Source: Inonotus obliquus | Taxonomy: Eukaryota > Basidiomycota > Agaricomycetes > Hymenochaetales > Hymenochaetaceae | DNA length: 64,000 nt | NCBI GenBank assembly: GCA_032164295.1 | Contig: JAJHTX010000007.1 | Coordinates: 744,001-808,000 of the forward strand | Reading direction: 5' to 3' | Part shown: in pieces, positions 49,720-60,220 of the stretch | Position numbering within the stretch: position 1 is the first letter of the stretch | Layout: each line of letters starts with the position of its first letter | The notes under the pieces: model-generated | Databases searched by the model: none | Told to the model about the DNA's origin: nothing | The model's input: only the letters and a program-made list of their open reading frames with translations | Position numbers and translations under genes: made by a program

Positions 49720-50746
49720 ATGCTCTTCAACAACAAAGCAATCATTTCTTTCGTCGCGCTTGCATGCTCAGTGTCGGCTCGTCCTATACCCACGTTTGTT
49801 AGGCGTGAGGTTCCCCAAGGCATGTCGTATGTTTCCCGTGCCGTGTTGAAACCAGGCTGAGTCCCTTGTAGAGCATAGTCACGAAAAGTTCTTAACCTCA
49901 GTACGGACTAGCCTGAACTTGAACAACCCAGACCAAATTCTCGACCCGGTCTTTTCTCTGCTCGGAAATGCTGCTGCTGCTCAGGGTGCAGGATTAATCA
50001 CAGTTAGTTCCGTAGATGCTAGACCTGGGTCAGATTCTAATGTTAGCTACAGGACGTCGACTGTCTGCAGCAGGCAGTTGCTGACCAGGCCTTCACGAAC
50101 GCAAAGGCCGACAATGACGTCCAGGGTATGGTCGATGCTCTGATCTTCCGTGCTCTCGAGCGGAACACAGGGGCTGTCGGACAACAGAGCGCCCTTTGCA
50201 CGTCAATCCAAGCCGTAAACCCAGAAATCGCTGCTCTTCAACAGGTATTCACATTTATCACTCGTAGTATTTCTCGAGAAAACAGTTGATTATCCTGGTA
50301 CTTTTAGCACCAAGACCCTGCATCTGATGGTGCTGCTGATACTAACAAAGCCATCACTCTGGAACTTGCGAAGCAGATTGCTGCCATTGGCGGAGACCCG
50401 CTTGACGCTCTCCAGTCCGGCACCTTCGAGCCTGGTGAAATCGGCGATCCGACCGGAAGGGGCAACACTTGCGACGATGAGGACGACCCAGAAGGCTGCA
50501 TCTTTACGCAGAACTTGCTTGTAGAGGATGCTAGTGAAGATGAAATCAATGCCGTAAGTCGACAGTGCCTTCATCGCCCCCTCTGGATCTATGACTTACC
50601 TTTTGATCCAGGCTGTTGCTGACGTTTCCGCATCTGGTGCTGACGCTGCCTCCGCCGATGCATCTGCTACAGTTGACGATTCAGCTGCTTCAGGTACAGA
50701 CTCTGGGGCCGTAGTTGTAACTTCGCTCGTCTGCTCAGGGAACTAG
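49720..50746 (+). CDS. Secreted Ala/Asp-rich protein
   Basis: Not assignable to a known family. Five exons (49720-49819, 49872-50002, 50053-50244, 50308-50553, 50612-50746) give 267 residues. A signal peptide (KAIISFVALACSVSARP) is followed by a dibasic RR at about residue 29, a possible Kex2 site. The body has two helical segments around a conserved-looking DCLQQAVADQAF and a CTSIQAVNPEIAALQQ segment, then an acidic loop with two Cys (TCDDEDDPEGCIF). The last 45 residues are Ala/Ser/Asp repeats ending SLVCSGN. The first intron (49820-49871) only works with a GC donor (GCATGT); the nearby GTATGT donor leads straight to a stop. Likely cell-wall or extracellular. Confidence 0.75.
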
Positions 50747-51290
50747 GTTGACTTTTGCTTCATTGGATTCTCATGTTTTTCATGGCTCTGGGGGGGGGGT
50801 TAGTATAGTTCAGATGAATCATAAATTCTTTCCTTTCCTGAAGTCTTGGCGAGAGTAAGAGTGTTGCTCCGGTATCTCCGGGTATAGGCAATGAGTTACC
50901 GAATACTGATTGCCAAGACCTGTGAGAATGAATGAATTGCACGTGACTGATTGCCGATTGAGCCGAAAACCATATATTCTCACGGGTAATAGCACTGATC
51001 GACGAGCACGTTTCCTCAACATTTTGTCTGACTTGTCCCTCGACACTCACTTACTCGGTCAGTGCCACCCGGTGCATAGAGCATAACGAGGTCGACGAGT
51101 CTTACGACGGAAACGACAATTCTACGACGACTACAGCTTTGAATACTGGTTTTCGACCATCGGAGCTCCACCACCGATAATCTAGTTCCGCACTGCACGT
51201 AGGCCAAGAACCTCAGCCATCTCGGCACTCCAGAGCCTATAGGCTATCTGCTCTGATCAACGACCTTCAACAACTTGTCCCCCGACCGCC
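50747..51290. other. Intergenic region
   Basis: 544 bases between two plus-strand genes: 3' flank with a G tract near 50790, then the promoter of the antiporter gene. No further feature seen. Confidence 0.55.
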
Positions 51291-54000
51291 ATGCCATTCC
51301 GCCCAGTAAGCCGCGCCCGTTTCTGTCCTTCTTGTCTGCCTGCTGAAATCATCCAGTTCGATGTTTCTCCTCCCCATATCATCTATGCTGTCACAGGCGG
51401 CTTCGTTGTTATCGTGAGCTTATTCTTATGAACCCTATTGGACGCCTTGCTGACGACTGTGATAAAAGTTTGGCATGTTCTCTCTCTTAATCCGAGAGAA
51501 AGTGAGTGCTTAGGTCTTGTATCTGCCCAGTCGCTTCGGTGATTAACCTTTCCTTCCGTCATAGCTGTATATCGGAGAGGCACCACTTGCCTTCCTGTTT
51601 GGCATCATTATTGGGCCATATTGTGCAAATATTTTTGATCCCAGGTCTTGGGGTGGAGGGGATCATGATACAACAAATACCATCACGCTTGAATTCACTC
51701 GTGTTGTCCTTGCTATCGGTGTCTTTGCGATCGGAGTTGAATTACCCAAGGCATACATGGCTCGACATTGGAAAAGCTTGTTTTTCTTGCTAGCACCTGT
51801 CATGACGTACGGATGGGTAGTTTGCGCAGGTCTTATATATGCACTTGTCCCTGGCCTCAATTTTTTATCCTCCCTCGCCGTTGCCGCGTGCCTCACACCC
51901 ACGGACCCTATCCTTGCTGCGGCTGTGGTTGGAGGGAAGTATGCAGACAAACACGTACCTGCTCATCTCCGTCATCTGCTGGCTGCAGAGAGTGGATGTA
52001 ACGATGGCGCCGCCTTCCCATTTTTGTATCTCGCCCTTTACCTCGTCCTCGACTCTAGCGACAGAAACGCGATTCAGGACTGGTTCCTTATCACTTGGCT
52101 ATGTGAGTCGTCAGTGGATTCCCGTATTACCCCTCTGACTCGAACTTTTTCCCCTTCAGATGAGGTAATAATGGGAACAATATTTGGCGCGCTCATTGGC
52201 ATTGCATTCCGGCATCTCATGAAGTTTTGCGAACGCAAAGACCTCATTGATCGACAATCGTACGTTGCCCAATACGTTTCACTCGCAATACTCGTCATCG
52301 GTCTTACGACGATGTTGGGGAGTGACGACCTTCTGGCGGCATTCTCCTGTGGTGCAGCTTTTGCTTGGGACGGTTTCTTTAATCGTCAGACAGAGCAAGC
52401 CGTGTTCTCATCTGTCATAGATCTGCTGTTTAATATTGCCGCATTCATATTCATTGGGGCATGGATGCCATTCAGCGATTTTGCCAATGCGGACCTCACG
52501 CTTTCGGTCTGGCGACTTATCGTGATAGCAATACTTGTCCTCCTTCTACGCCGTCTTCCCATCGTAATCGCACTCTATAAGTGGATACCGGACATAAAGA
52601 CGTTCCGGGAGGCTATCTTTAGCGGACATTTTGGTCCAATCGGCGTCGGTGCGGTGTTTATCTCGACCCTCGCAGCTGAACACCTTCCAACTCCACACGA
52701 ATCTCACGACGTGCAGAACAACCAATCTCAACTACTGGCGGCAACGATCCAGCCTATTGTAGCATTTATGGTCCTGACATCCATTACTATACACGGACTC
52801 TCCATACCTTTCTTCTCACTCGGGCGCCGCGTACACTCCGTTTCCAGGACATGGTCTCGCCATCAGTCCATGGATCCATTGGGACCGGACTGGGCACTAC
52901 AAACTCGTAGAGCAGCCCGTCCGGAAGACATCGTCATAAATCGTGATAGCGCTTTGGAACGTGGAGAAGTTAGATCGGGCCTTGATGAAAAGGAGCCTCG
53001 GCGGGAAGGAATTCATGAATCTGATAGAAAATCCGAATCTCTGACGACTCCGACTAGTTCCTTGCCATCAAAGGCAGGAGATCCCGAGGCACGCACTGAA
53101 GGGCGACCTGATGAACCGCCTGATGGCGATGCCACAGAAGAGCAATGGAGAGAAGGTTCCGATATCATTATAGAACGACAAGCAGGCCCTGGAGAAGAGG
53201 TGGAGGTTCAAGTGAAACGCGGAGCTGCCGTAAGGGAAGGCAGTGAGGGAGAGGTATTGCACTATGCGAGAGGAGCAGCGCACGACGTTGAGAACTCGGT
53301 CAAGCATTTCATGGAGAAACTTAGGGAATCCGCTCATCACCAGAAATATGAAGTCGAGGAAACTACTAAGCATGCAACGGAAGTAGAAAAGAGAGTCAAG
53401 ATCGCAGGCGTTGACACAGACGGGCGTCCGTCTGATCCGGCAGAGGGTGGTGATCGTCCTTCCGCTCCCGCTAACTCCAGCTCCACCGATGATGACGAGG
53501 AAGATTGGGCATCGGACGACGATAATCAAAGGACTGGGCCGAGCAGCTACGGTGGAATTCATGACTCTAAGGATGATTCACCGCGTAAACGATCGAAGTC
53601 ACCGAAACATAAACCTGGCATCAAGCCAATTGGATATGGCTCCCGACGACATCGTCCTTCGATCCGACGTAATATTCTCGGGAAGGTTCGACCATTGGCG
53701 TCGTCTGCTATACCAAGGATCTTTGAATCTAGCGCGGGAGACGAAGAAGAAAGCCGAGTTGAACGCGGTCGCCCGTCTCCAATCTCCACTGCACAATCCT
53801 CAATAGTCGCACATCGTAGGATTGAGTCTCTCCGAGCTTCACCTACGCCTCGTTCAGCCTCTCCCGCACGCTCCGTTCGATCCGTGCGCTTCGCCTCTGA
53901 CAGTGGAGCATCTACCCCTGTTGAGGATCGTGAGAGCCCTGTCACACCCTCCGGTACTCGGCAGGTTGCTTTTGATATCCCTGGTGAACCTAGGTCTTAA
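51291..54000 (+). CDS. NHA1: Plasma-membrane Na+/H+ antiporter
   Basis: An alkali-cation/proton exchanger (Nha1/Sod2 type, CPA1) exporting Na+ and K+ at the cell surface. Five exons: 51291-51305 (15 bases, MPFRP), 51357-51413, 51469-51501, 51565-52102 and 52160-54000; 827 residues. About 12 membrane helices fill residues 10-430. Diagnostic segments: EAPLAFLFGIIIGP, AIGVELPKAYM, CLTPTDPILAAAVVGGK, the transport-site ESGCNDGAAFPF (Asn-Asp pair) and SGHFGPIGVGAVFI. The remaining 380 residues are a hydrophilic cytosolic tail, strongly charged, with acidic stretches (DDDEEDWASDDD) and basic clusters (RKRSKSPKHK), comparable to the regulatory tail of yeast Nha1. The gene symbol is by family resemblance. 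Confidence 0.92.
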
Positions 54001-54289
54001 ATAGTGAATCTGTTCTTTCCTCCATACTTTCCTAATACTTGTTCACTTGCTCTGTCACTTCTTTTCTATTGCGTCTGTGTTTTCGTCTCGTGCTTGTCAT
54101 TGCTTTGTCGTCTTTCCTTCTGGCAACTGGTCTTGATCAACTCACATGCAATCTAATCCCGTTTATATCTCTAGCAATTATTCTTTGTCGTTCTCCTGTA
54201 GAGTGTAGTTCCTGCATTGCATACGGCGTAACGTTACGGACGTGTACGCCAAATAGATTGTTTAATGCTCCTATATCTAGAAAGAAATC

Positions 54290-56253
54290 TCAGTTCTCAA
54301 GATGTGATAAGTCTACTAAAAGTCCGACGGGGATTCTAAGGACGGAAAAGACAAGTCCAAACACTGTTCGTGCACGAGTTGCTTCAAAGCAATGGAACAA
54401 GCGAGCCAACCAAATAGGATCACGGACTCGCCGATCAGGATCCCTAATCTCAAACGGTGGCTTCACATCTAAATGCTCAACTACAGCCTTCATACCAGAT
54501 GAAAAACCATCTTCGTGGAAACCATATCGGAGATACGCCCCTGCGAACGATATACCTCTTGTGTTCTGGATTTTAAACATTTCGGATTGAGCGATTATGG
54601 CGTTGGTGTCGAGGACTGGATGGGAGTAGGACCACCGGCCGGCTATGGTGTGTTTGAGAGGTGAGAAGGGTGGATTCAGGGTTACGAGGATGGGTCCGTG
54701 AGAAGACATTGGGATGTGTTGGAGGTCATTCATCCAATCTGGGATGGATTAGTGATTATGCGTCGTGACATTGAAATAAAACTGCTTTACAGGTTCTGAG
54801 AGGAGGGTTAAGATGAGTAAAGGAATGGAAATGGAGGGAGATGGAATGCTTACAGCGAAACTTGATCGATGTTAGCCTTGGCATTTCCGAGCTTATCGAC
54901 CGTTGAAGAAGAAAGATAATTCCAACACGACCATGCTCGTCGACTCTTGGGCATGAGCTACGAGATCAAGTTCAATATAAAGCGTTCACTCCAAAGTGAC
55001 ACTGCATGATTTGATTTACCTGTACATCGGAATGAAGAATACATTCGTTCCTGTTCCATTCGAACTTGCTGAGGATTCGCTCTTCTTCTAATGAGATATT
55101 TCCCGCTCGGAGAATTTCGAGAGCAGAGTCAGAGTGGCAAGCGAAGATGATATGGTCGAAGATGTCGACATGACCGTTTGCTGTTCTCAGCTCCAGTTTA
55201 CTAGAGGGGAGTGATTTGACGGATACTACTGGTGTGGCGAGATGCAGGCAATCCTTCGGGAGGGAACTGATGATCTTATCTACGTAAACTTTACTTCGGA
55301 ATGTTCAGGTATACTCAAATAATCGCGTGAAAAGAGTACTCACCTCCCGCCATGAATTGTTAGCCATGACGGTTTTCCTGTTATCTGGAGAAGGTGGTGG
55401 TTGTGCATGAATTGAATCTGGGGGTTGAGATGAATCACTGAGATCAAATACAGTGATGCTTGCTTGCTCACCAGGGTTCGGGCGGGGAAGCCGAGATCGC
55501 ATTTATCCGGGGATGTGCTCCATACGGCAGCTGTCATAGGCTTCACCACTGTTGGTCGAGGAGCCAGATTTTTCACACAGCAAAAGTACTCACAATGAGA
55601 TAATTGTCCCTGAAGGATGCTGAATAGCCATTGATCTCTAAGTATCGGCCTATTGACACCTCCCGATCTTGATGGTCGTCCAGAAGAAGCTCTCGAGCAC
55701 ACGCGTTGAATCTCAGGACATCGTAGATCAGGAGCCACATTTGCCGGTCCAATAGTCTTGAGAGCTGACAGAATACTGTAAGGAGGTTACCACCAGCCCA
55801 TTCGAACCTGCCTCTGTCTCGAGAGACGCTAAATGTCATTTCTGTAGGCAGAATCGGCACGCTCTTGAGTTTTAAGAATCGCAGAAAGTTGGGGTATGTG
55901 ATCGGGTTGAGAACGATCTGGAACTGAGATGAAAATGCGATGTTGCAAAGTAGTCTATTGACTTACGAATCCACTTGTCCCAATGTCAGTAGGTGAATCA
56001 AGAAGGATATCTAAGGACGTACGTATCGACCGCGACAGAGTTCGCGTTTTCTGTGGATGTAAAGTCCACGGTATTCGCATGTCCTCCTGGACGGTCATCT
56101 GTTTCGAACAGGTGCACCTCATGGTCGCTATGCTCGTTGAGCAGCTAGAGGTGAAGGAGGCATCAGTCGTTAATTTGTAGAACAGGTTAGTGATTATCCC
56201 ACCCAAGTTGCAGCCAGGCCGGATACACCAGAGCCAACCACTACGACCTTCAT
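54290..56253 (-). CDS. FAD/NAD-binding oxidoreductase, COG2907-like
   Basis: A flavin amine-oxidase-fold protein of the predicted NAD/FAD-binding COG2907 type; substrate unknown. Ten exons give 492 residues: 56203-56253, 56023-56144, 55967-55973, 55594-55917, 55472-55540, 55344-55417, 55020-55293, 54854-54957, 54791-54795 and 54290-54738. The N-terminal dinucleotide motif is VVVGSGVSGLAATWLLNE, then HLFETDDRPGGHANTV, DTGFIVLNPITYPNF, the MTAAVWSTSP segment, DHIIFACHSD and the C-terminal GAYLRYGFHEDGFSSG that closes over FAD. Exons of 7 bases (completing DTGF) and 5 bases (completing SLTYWMN) are required to keep the frame. Bacterial relatives often sit beside cyclopropane-fatty-acid synthase; none is visible here. 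Confidence 0.87.
54791..54795 (-). other. 5-base microexon (AACCT)
   Basis: Between introns 54796-54853 (58 bases) and 54739-54790 (52 bases), both with GT and AG ends. With it, the protein reads VSLTYWMNDLQHIP. Skipping it, or joining the neighbours directly, shifts the frame. Confidence 0.75.
55967..55973 (-). other. 7-base microexon (TGGATTC)
   Basis: Between introns 55974-56022 (49 bases) and 55918-55966 (49 bases). It completes the conserved VDTGFIVLNP motif of this flavoprotein family; skipping shifts the frame. Confidence 0.8.
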
Positions 56254-56566
56254 GGTGGTTTATTGCCAGTGGGAATCCAGGCGAGTTGACCATGGCTACC
56301 ATTGACAGCGAATTTGCTTCCATAGTCACGACTGTGATGGTCGTAGTGACAGACGCGTGACGATCCGCGTATAGGACGATCGGCAATGATCGACGTGATG
56401 TTGAATCACATGGTGTGTACGCGTTTTTATCTCAGCCCAATATTTCTCGTGTCCCTGGGCATTTAAGTAGAGAAGCCTAGAGCCACATGCATATGCTGTC
56501 AACGCTCGTATCAGGTTCCCAGCTTGTACTCAAGCTCTTACCATCATCACTGTACGTCTGAGCGCA
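56254..56566. promoter_or_regulatory. Divergent promoter, flavoprotein / nuclease
   Basis: 313 bases between divergent start codons. A CCAAT box (56437-56441, plus orientation) sits about 130 bases upstream of the nuclease ATG. No other element seen. Confidence 0.5.
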
Positions 56567-58789
56567 ATGGGCTGTCCTCTGGTCGATGTCGCTCGTCAAT
56601 CTCCATTCTTTGCCTCTGCGCTCATGTTCTCTGCTTGTCTACCTCTCTTAAGCTCAGCCACGTTAATTACGGACATCCAGGGACCTGCGTTTATATCGCC
56701 ATTCAATGGTCAGACTGTCTCGGGTGTGCTGGGACTTGTCACAGCCAAGGTGAGATGGTTGTTCATCTCTGCGGAACGAGTCACCCTAGAGCATAATCAT
56801 AGGGTTCCAATGGCTTTTGGATTGAAGGAAGTAAGGTCGATGACACTCGCGTATCCAACGGTCTATTTGTATTTTCTACTTCCGCCACCATCAGGGACCA
56901 AGTAACAGTCGGCGACCTTATTACTCTCAATGGGAGGGTACAAGAGTTCCGGTCCAGCTCCAGTAATCTATTTGGAACGGAGCTCGACTCGCCTGCAAAC
57001 ATCAAAATTTTATCTTCGAACAATCCCTTGACTCCCATTGTCATCGGAACAGATCGTGTCCCCCCAACTCAGCAGTTATCCGCACTTGATATAGGGGTCG
57101 ATGGTTTTCTCTCCGTTCCGAACAATCAAAGTCTTATTTCGTCCACAAACTTGACCATGTCTCCTGATCTTTATGGGCTTGACTTCTGGTCGAGTCTTGA
57201 AGGGCAACTGGTTATTATTCCGAACCCGACAGTAACAGACTTTAACAACCAGTTCGGTGAATTCTGGGTCTACGGAGACTGGCCGGTAACTGGAAAGAAC
57301 GCTCGTGGAGGGATTTCTATGACTATAGGTGAGTTACGCAACAATATATATTCATACAGGCATAAATACCAGGTTTTCTCGCGAAGGACCGGACGGAATT
57401 CCAGATGCAAATCCGGAGGTAATAATCGTTGGAACGCCACTCGACGGCACCAGGAACCCGAGTGTTGCAGTTGGCCAGAAAGTGAGCAATATCACGGGTA
57501 TAGTTGCACAGCAGTAGGTTTCAAAGCGCTCTTCTGCTTTGGTCCACATGTTTATGATCAATCGAGGTTCGGTTTCTACTATGTCGTTCCGACAACCGCC
57601 CCAATAATCCTTTCGTCACCGGATTTTGATGTCCCACCAACATCCATAGAATCGTCCGACACTGACGCTTGCGTGATTACTATTGGCGATTATAATGTCT
57701 GTATTCCCCACCTCTTACAAAGCCAGTAAGGCTTACCCCAGATTAAAGGTCGAAAATATGGCGCCAACCTCTTCGCATATCGGGACTATTGCGGAACACA
57801 TTGTTTCTCTGCTGAATGCTCCCGATATCATGTTCGTGCAAGAAATCCAGGATAACTCTGGCCCAACAAATGATGGAACAGTTAGCGCCAACATCACTCT
57901 TACGACGCTCGTCAATGCTATTGCGAATGCTAGCGCAGATAGATTACAGTACAGCTTTGTCGAGGTCGCTCCGGTGGACGGACAAGATGGGGGTCAGCCT
58001 GGTGGAAATATTCGCGTTGCCTATCTTTATCGTGGTGACAAGCTGAAACTTGCTGGAAATGCGACGGCTGGCGGTTCCCTGGATGCTACATCCGTTGTGC
58101 TTGATGACAAGGGTAATGTCGACTTGACGTAAGAAAGTACTCCAGTTTTTCATCGTAACTGCCATTGACGCTATCAAGTTTCAACCCAGGTCGAATAGAC
58201 CCGACAAACCCTGCATGGACTAGCACAAGGAAACCGCTGGTGGCTCTTTGGGAATCTACTTTGCCTTCGAGTTCGGGTCAACGTTTTCTCACGGTCAACT
58301 TACACCTTACATCAAAAGGTGGGAGCAGTCCTGTGCAGGGGGATGCTCGACCTCCCGTCAACGCGGGCGTGGATCATCGAACTAGTCAAGTTGAGGTGGT
58401 TGCGGTGCGTCAATTCTTGCTTTCATTTCTGTGTTGTCTGAGACCCACTCGCATCGCAGACATTTGTCAGCTCCGTCCTGGCGCAAAATGCAAATTCCAG
58501 TATCATTGTCGGAGGGGACTGCAACGAATTTACGATGGCTCGCTCCGTCTACGCTCCATTCAACGGCATCCTGACGGAAGTGGATGAAGTGGCCGGAATT
58601 CCAGACGTTGAACGGTATACGTATGTGTTTGATCATAACAACGAGCAGCTCGACCATCTTTTCGTCTCGAGAGCAGTTGCGGAGCGAGGATTGGATGCGG
58701 AGCATATTCATGCTAATAATTGGGCACCGAATATCGATGCGCGTGCGAGTGATCACGACCCGTCTATTGCTCGGGTTAGAGTTTGCTAG
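56567..58789 (+). CDS. Secreted endonuclease/exonuclease/phosphatase-fold nuclease
   Basis: An extracellular nuclease of the EEP superfamily, similar in layout to bacterial ExeM/XDS-type nucleases. Seven exons (56567-56749, 56803-57328, 57387-57513, 57567-57696, 57749-58128, 58179-58404, 58460-58789), 633 residues. A hydrophobic signal segment (FFASALMFSACLPLLSSA) lies at about 14-31; Met21 is an alternative start. Residues 35-320 form a beta-rich, OB-like region. The catalytic domain follows: TIGDYNVENMAP, MFVQEIQD, VNLHLTSKG, the GGDCNEFT metal site and SDHDPSIARV, which together supply the usual Asn, Glu, Asp/Asn and Asp-His residues. Likely role is nucleic-acid scavenging, by inference. 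Confidence 0.9.
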
Positions 58790-58867
58790 TTTCTGGTGCT
58801 GTACTATGATACCCCAATGCTATATCAACGGAGAAAAAATATGTAAAGATATCTAATCGAAATGAAA

Positions 58868-59961
58868 CTATGTTGCGAGGAGAGATGGAAGCGCTTCCAG
58901 ATGGTCTTCATCGAGAGGACCAACTACTCCTCTGTCAGGTTCCCAACGAAAACTCTCACAAAACGCCCATTTCCATTTCTATCGAAGGGTTGAGTCATAA
59001 GTCACAGGAATAGAAGGGTGTACATACGAGGTAGCGAATAAGCTCCTTATCACTTGGTAAAACGTCTTTCCATTCGTCACCAGGAGCACAGAAAATCCGA
59101 TACGAATCGAGCGCATATGCACCTACGCCAGGCAAGTGGGATATCGGAGTTGGAGGATATCTCGTCCGCGCGATCGCCTTGGCTCTTTGTGTCCCCGAAT
59201 GAACATGGATGTATACAAATTGCGCTCTTGAAGGATGTAGCTTATCTAGAGTAGGCGGTTCGGAGAGATAGTGCGAGCTGAGTTTGATGAGCCGTTTGGC
59301 GCGACGGTCTTGTAGTCCGAGAGGCTGAATAAGGGTTCGTAGGTCGATTTCGTTTGCTGTCGAGACGTCAGTTTCTCGTTGATATTCGTTTTTTACGTAT
59401 TGAGTTCACCAGATCTGAGCGCTTTCGGAGTAGGCCAGAGTGCTATTATCCTCCGGAAGACGGGGATCGATGCTTTTCCAGCAGTCTTGTTGAGAAGCGT
59501 TACAGCGACAAGTAGCTTCCAAGGATCATTTGCGAGCTCCTCTTGGACAACAATTTATCAGACCAAACTTCATTCACATCCAGAAAGAAGTATGAATGCA
59601 TACCTTGTATAAGAACAGGCTTCGCACACCGTAATTTATGTCTCAAATAAACAAACTTGCGAAGCTCAAAAGCATATAATGGATTCTTAAGCCTCCTAAA
59701 TTCTTCCTCGTACCACCGTACATCATCCTCATCCAAAGAGATGGTGCATCGCGAGCTGATGTTGATCTCGGGTCCCATTGGTAAACTAAGATGGAACGTC
59801 ATGAAATCTGGTCGTTTATAAGAACCGTTAGACTTTGAGGGAGAGACTGGGTGATCAAGTTCCAATTTTATTGGTCGCTTAGAGTTGCGCCCTTGAAAGT
59901 ATGGGGAGGTCACTTTTGCTTGTTGCGTTCGTCTCTTCCGAGGAGTACTTGGCGAGTCCAT
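58868..59961 (-). CDS. MBD4-type HhH-GPD DNA glycosylase
   Basis: A base-excision-repair glycosylase expected to remove T or U opposite G (deaminated 5-methylcytosine or cytosine). Four exons (59604-59961, 59410-59541, 59028-59356, 58868-58978), 309 residues. The N-terminal 90 residues are basic and disordered with no methyl-CpG-binding domain visible. The catalytic core has NDPWKLLVAVTLLNKTAGK, LIQPLGLQDRRAKRLIKLS, the hairpin LPGVGAYALDSYRIFC whose Asp is the catalytic residue in MBD4, and EWKDVLPSDKELIRYLKWKW. A plant/fungal-type MBD4-like protein. Divergent from midasin. Confidence 0.88.
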
Positions 59962-60220
59962 GGTGTTAAGTTGCAAAGGGTCGTCAAATCAAATCGCTCA
60001 CGTAAATTTTGACCGTGTTTCTTCCATAAGTTAATCTCCTTATTCGGATATAAGATCGACGTTCCGTTCATCTCAAAATTTTGGTGCTGCAACCTCGAAA
60101 CCCTTACGTCCATTACTGACAACCCTGTTGACGCTCCAGAGGTTCGCTTCAGTCAAAATTGCAGAGGGAGTACGAAAGGATACCTATACTGCCGAAGGTC
60201 CGCGACAACAGAAAGCAGTT
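59962..60220. promoter_or_regulatory. Divergent promoter, MBD4-like / MDN1
   Basis: 259 bases between the two start codons; no clear TATA or other motif picked out by eye. Confidence 0.5.

Noticed and set aside
54290..54957. Frameshift or pseudogene in the flavoprotein
   Set aside because: A five-base microexon restores the frame and a conserved-looking motif, so a break is not needed.
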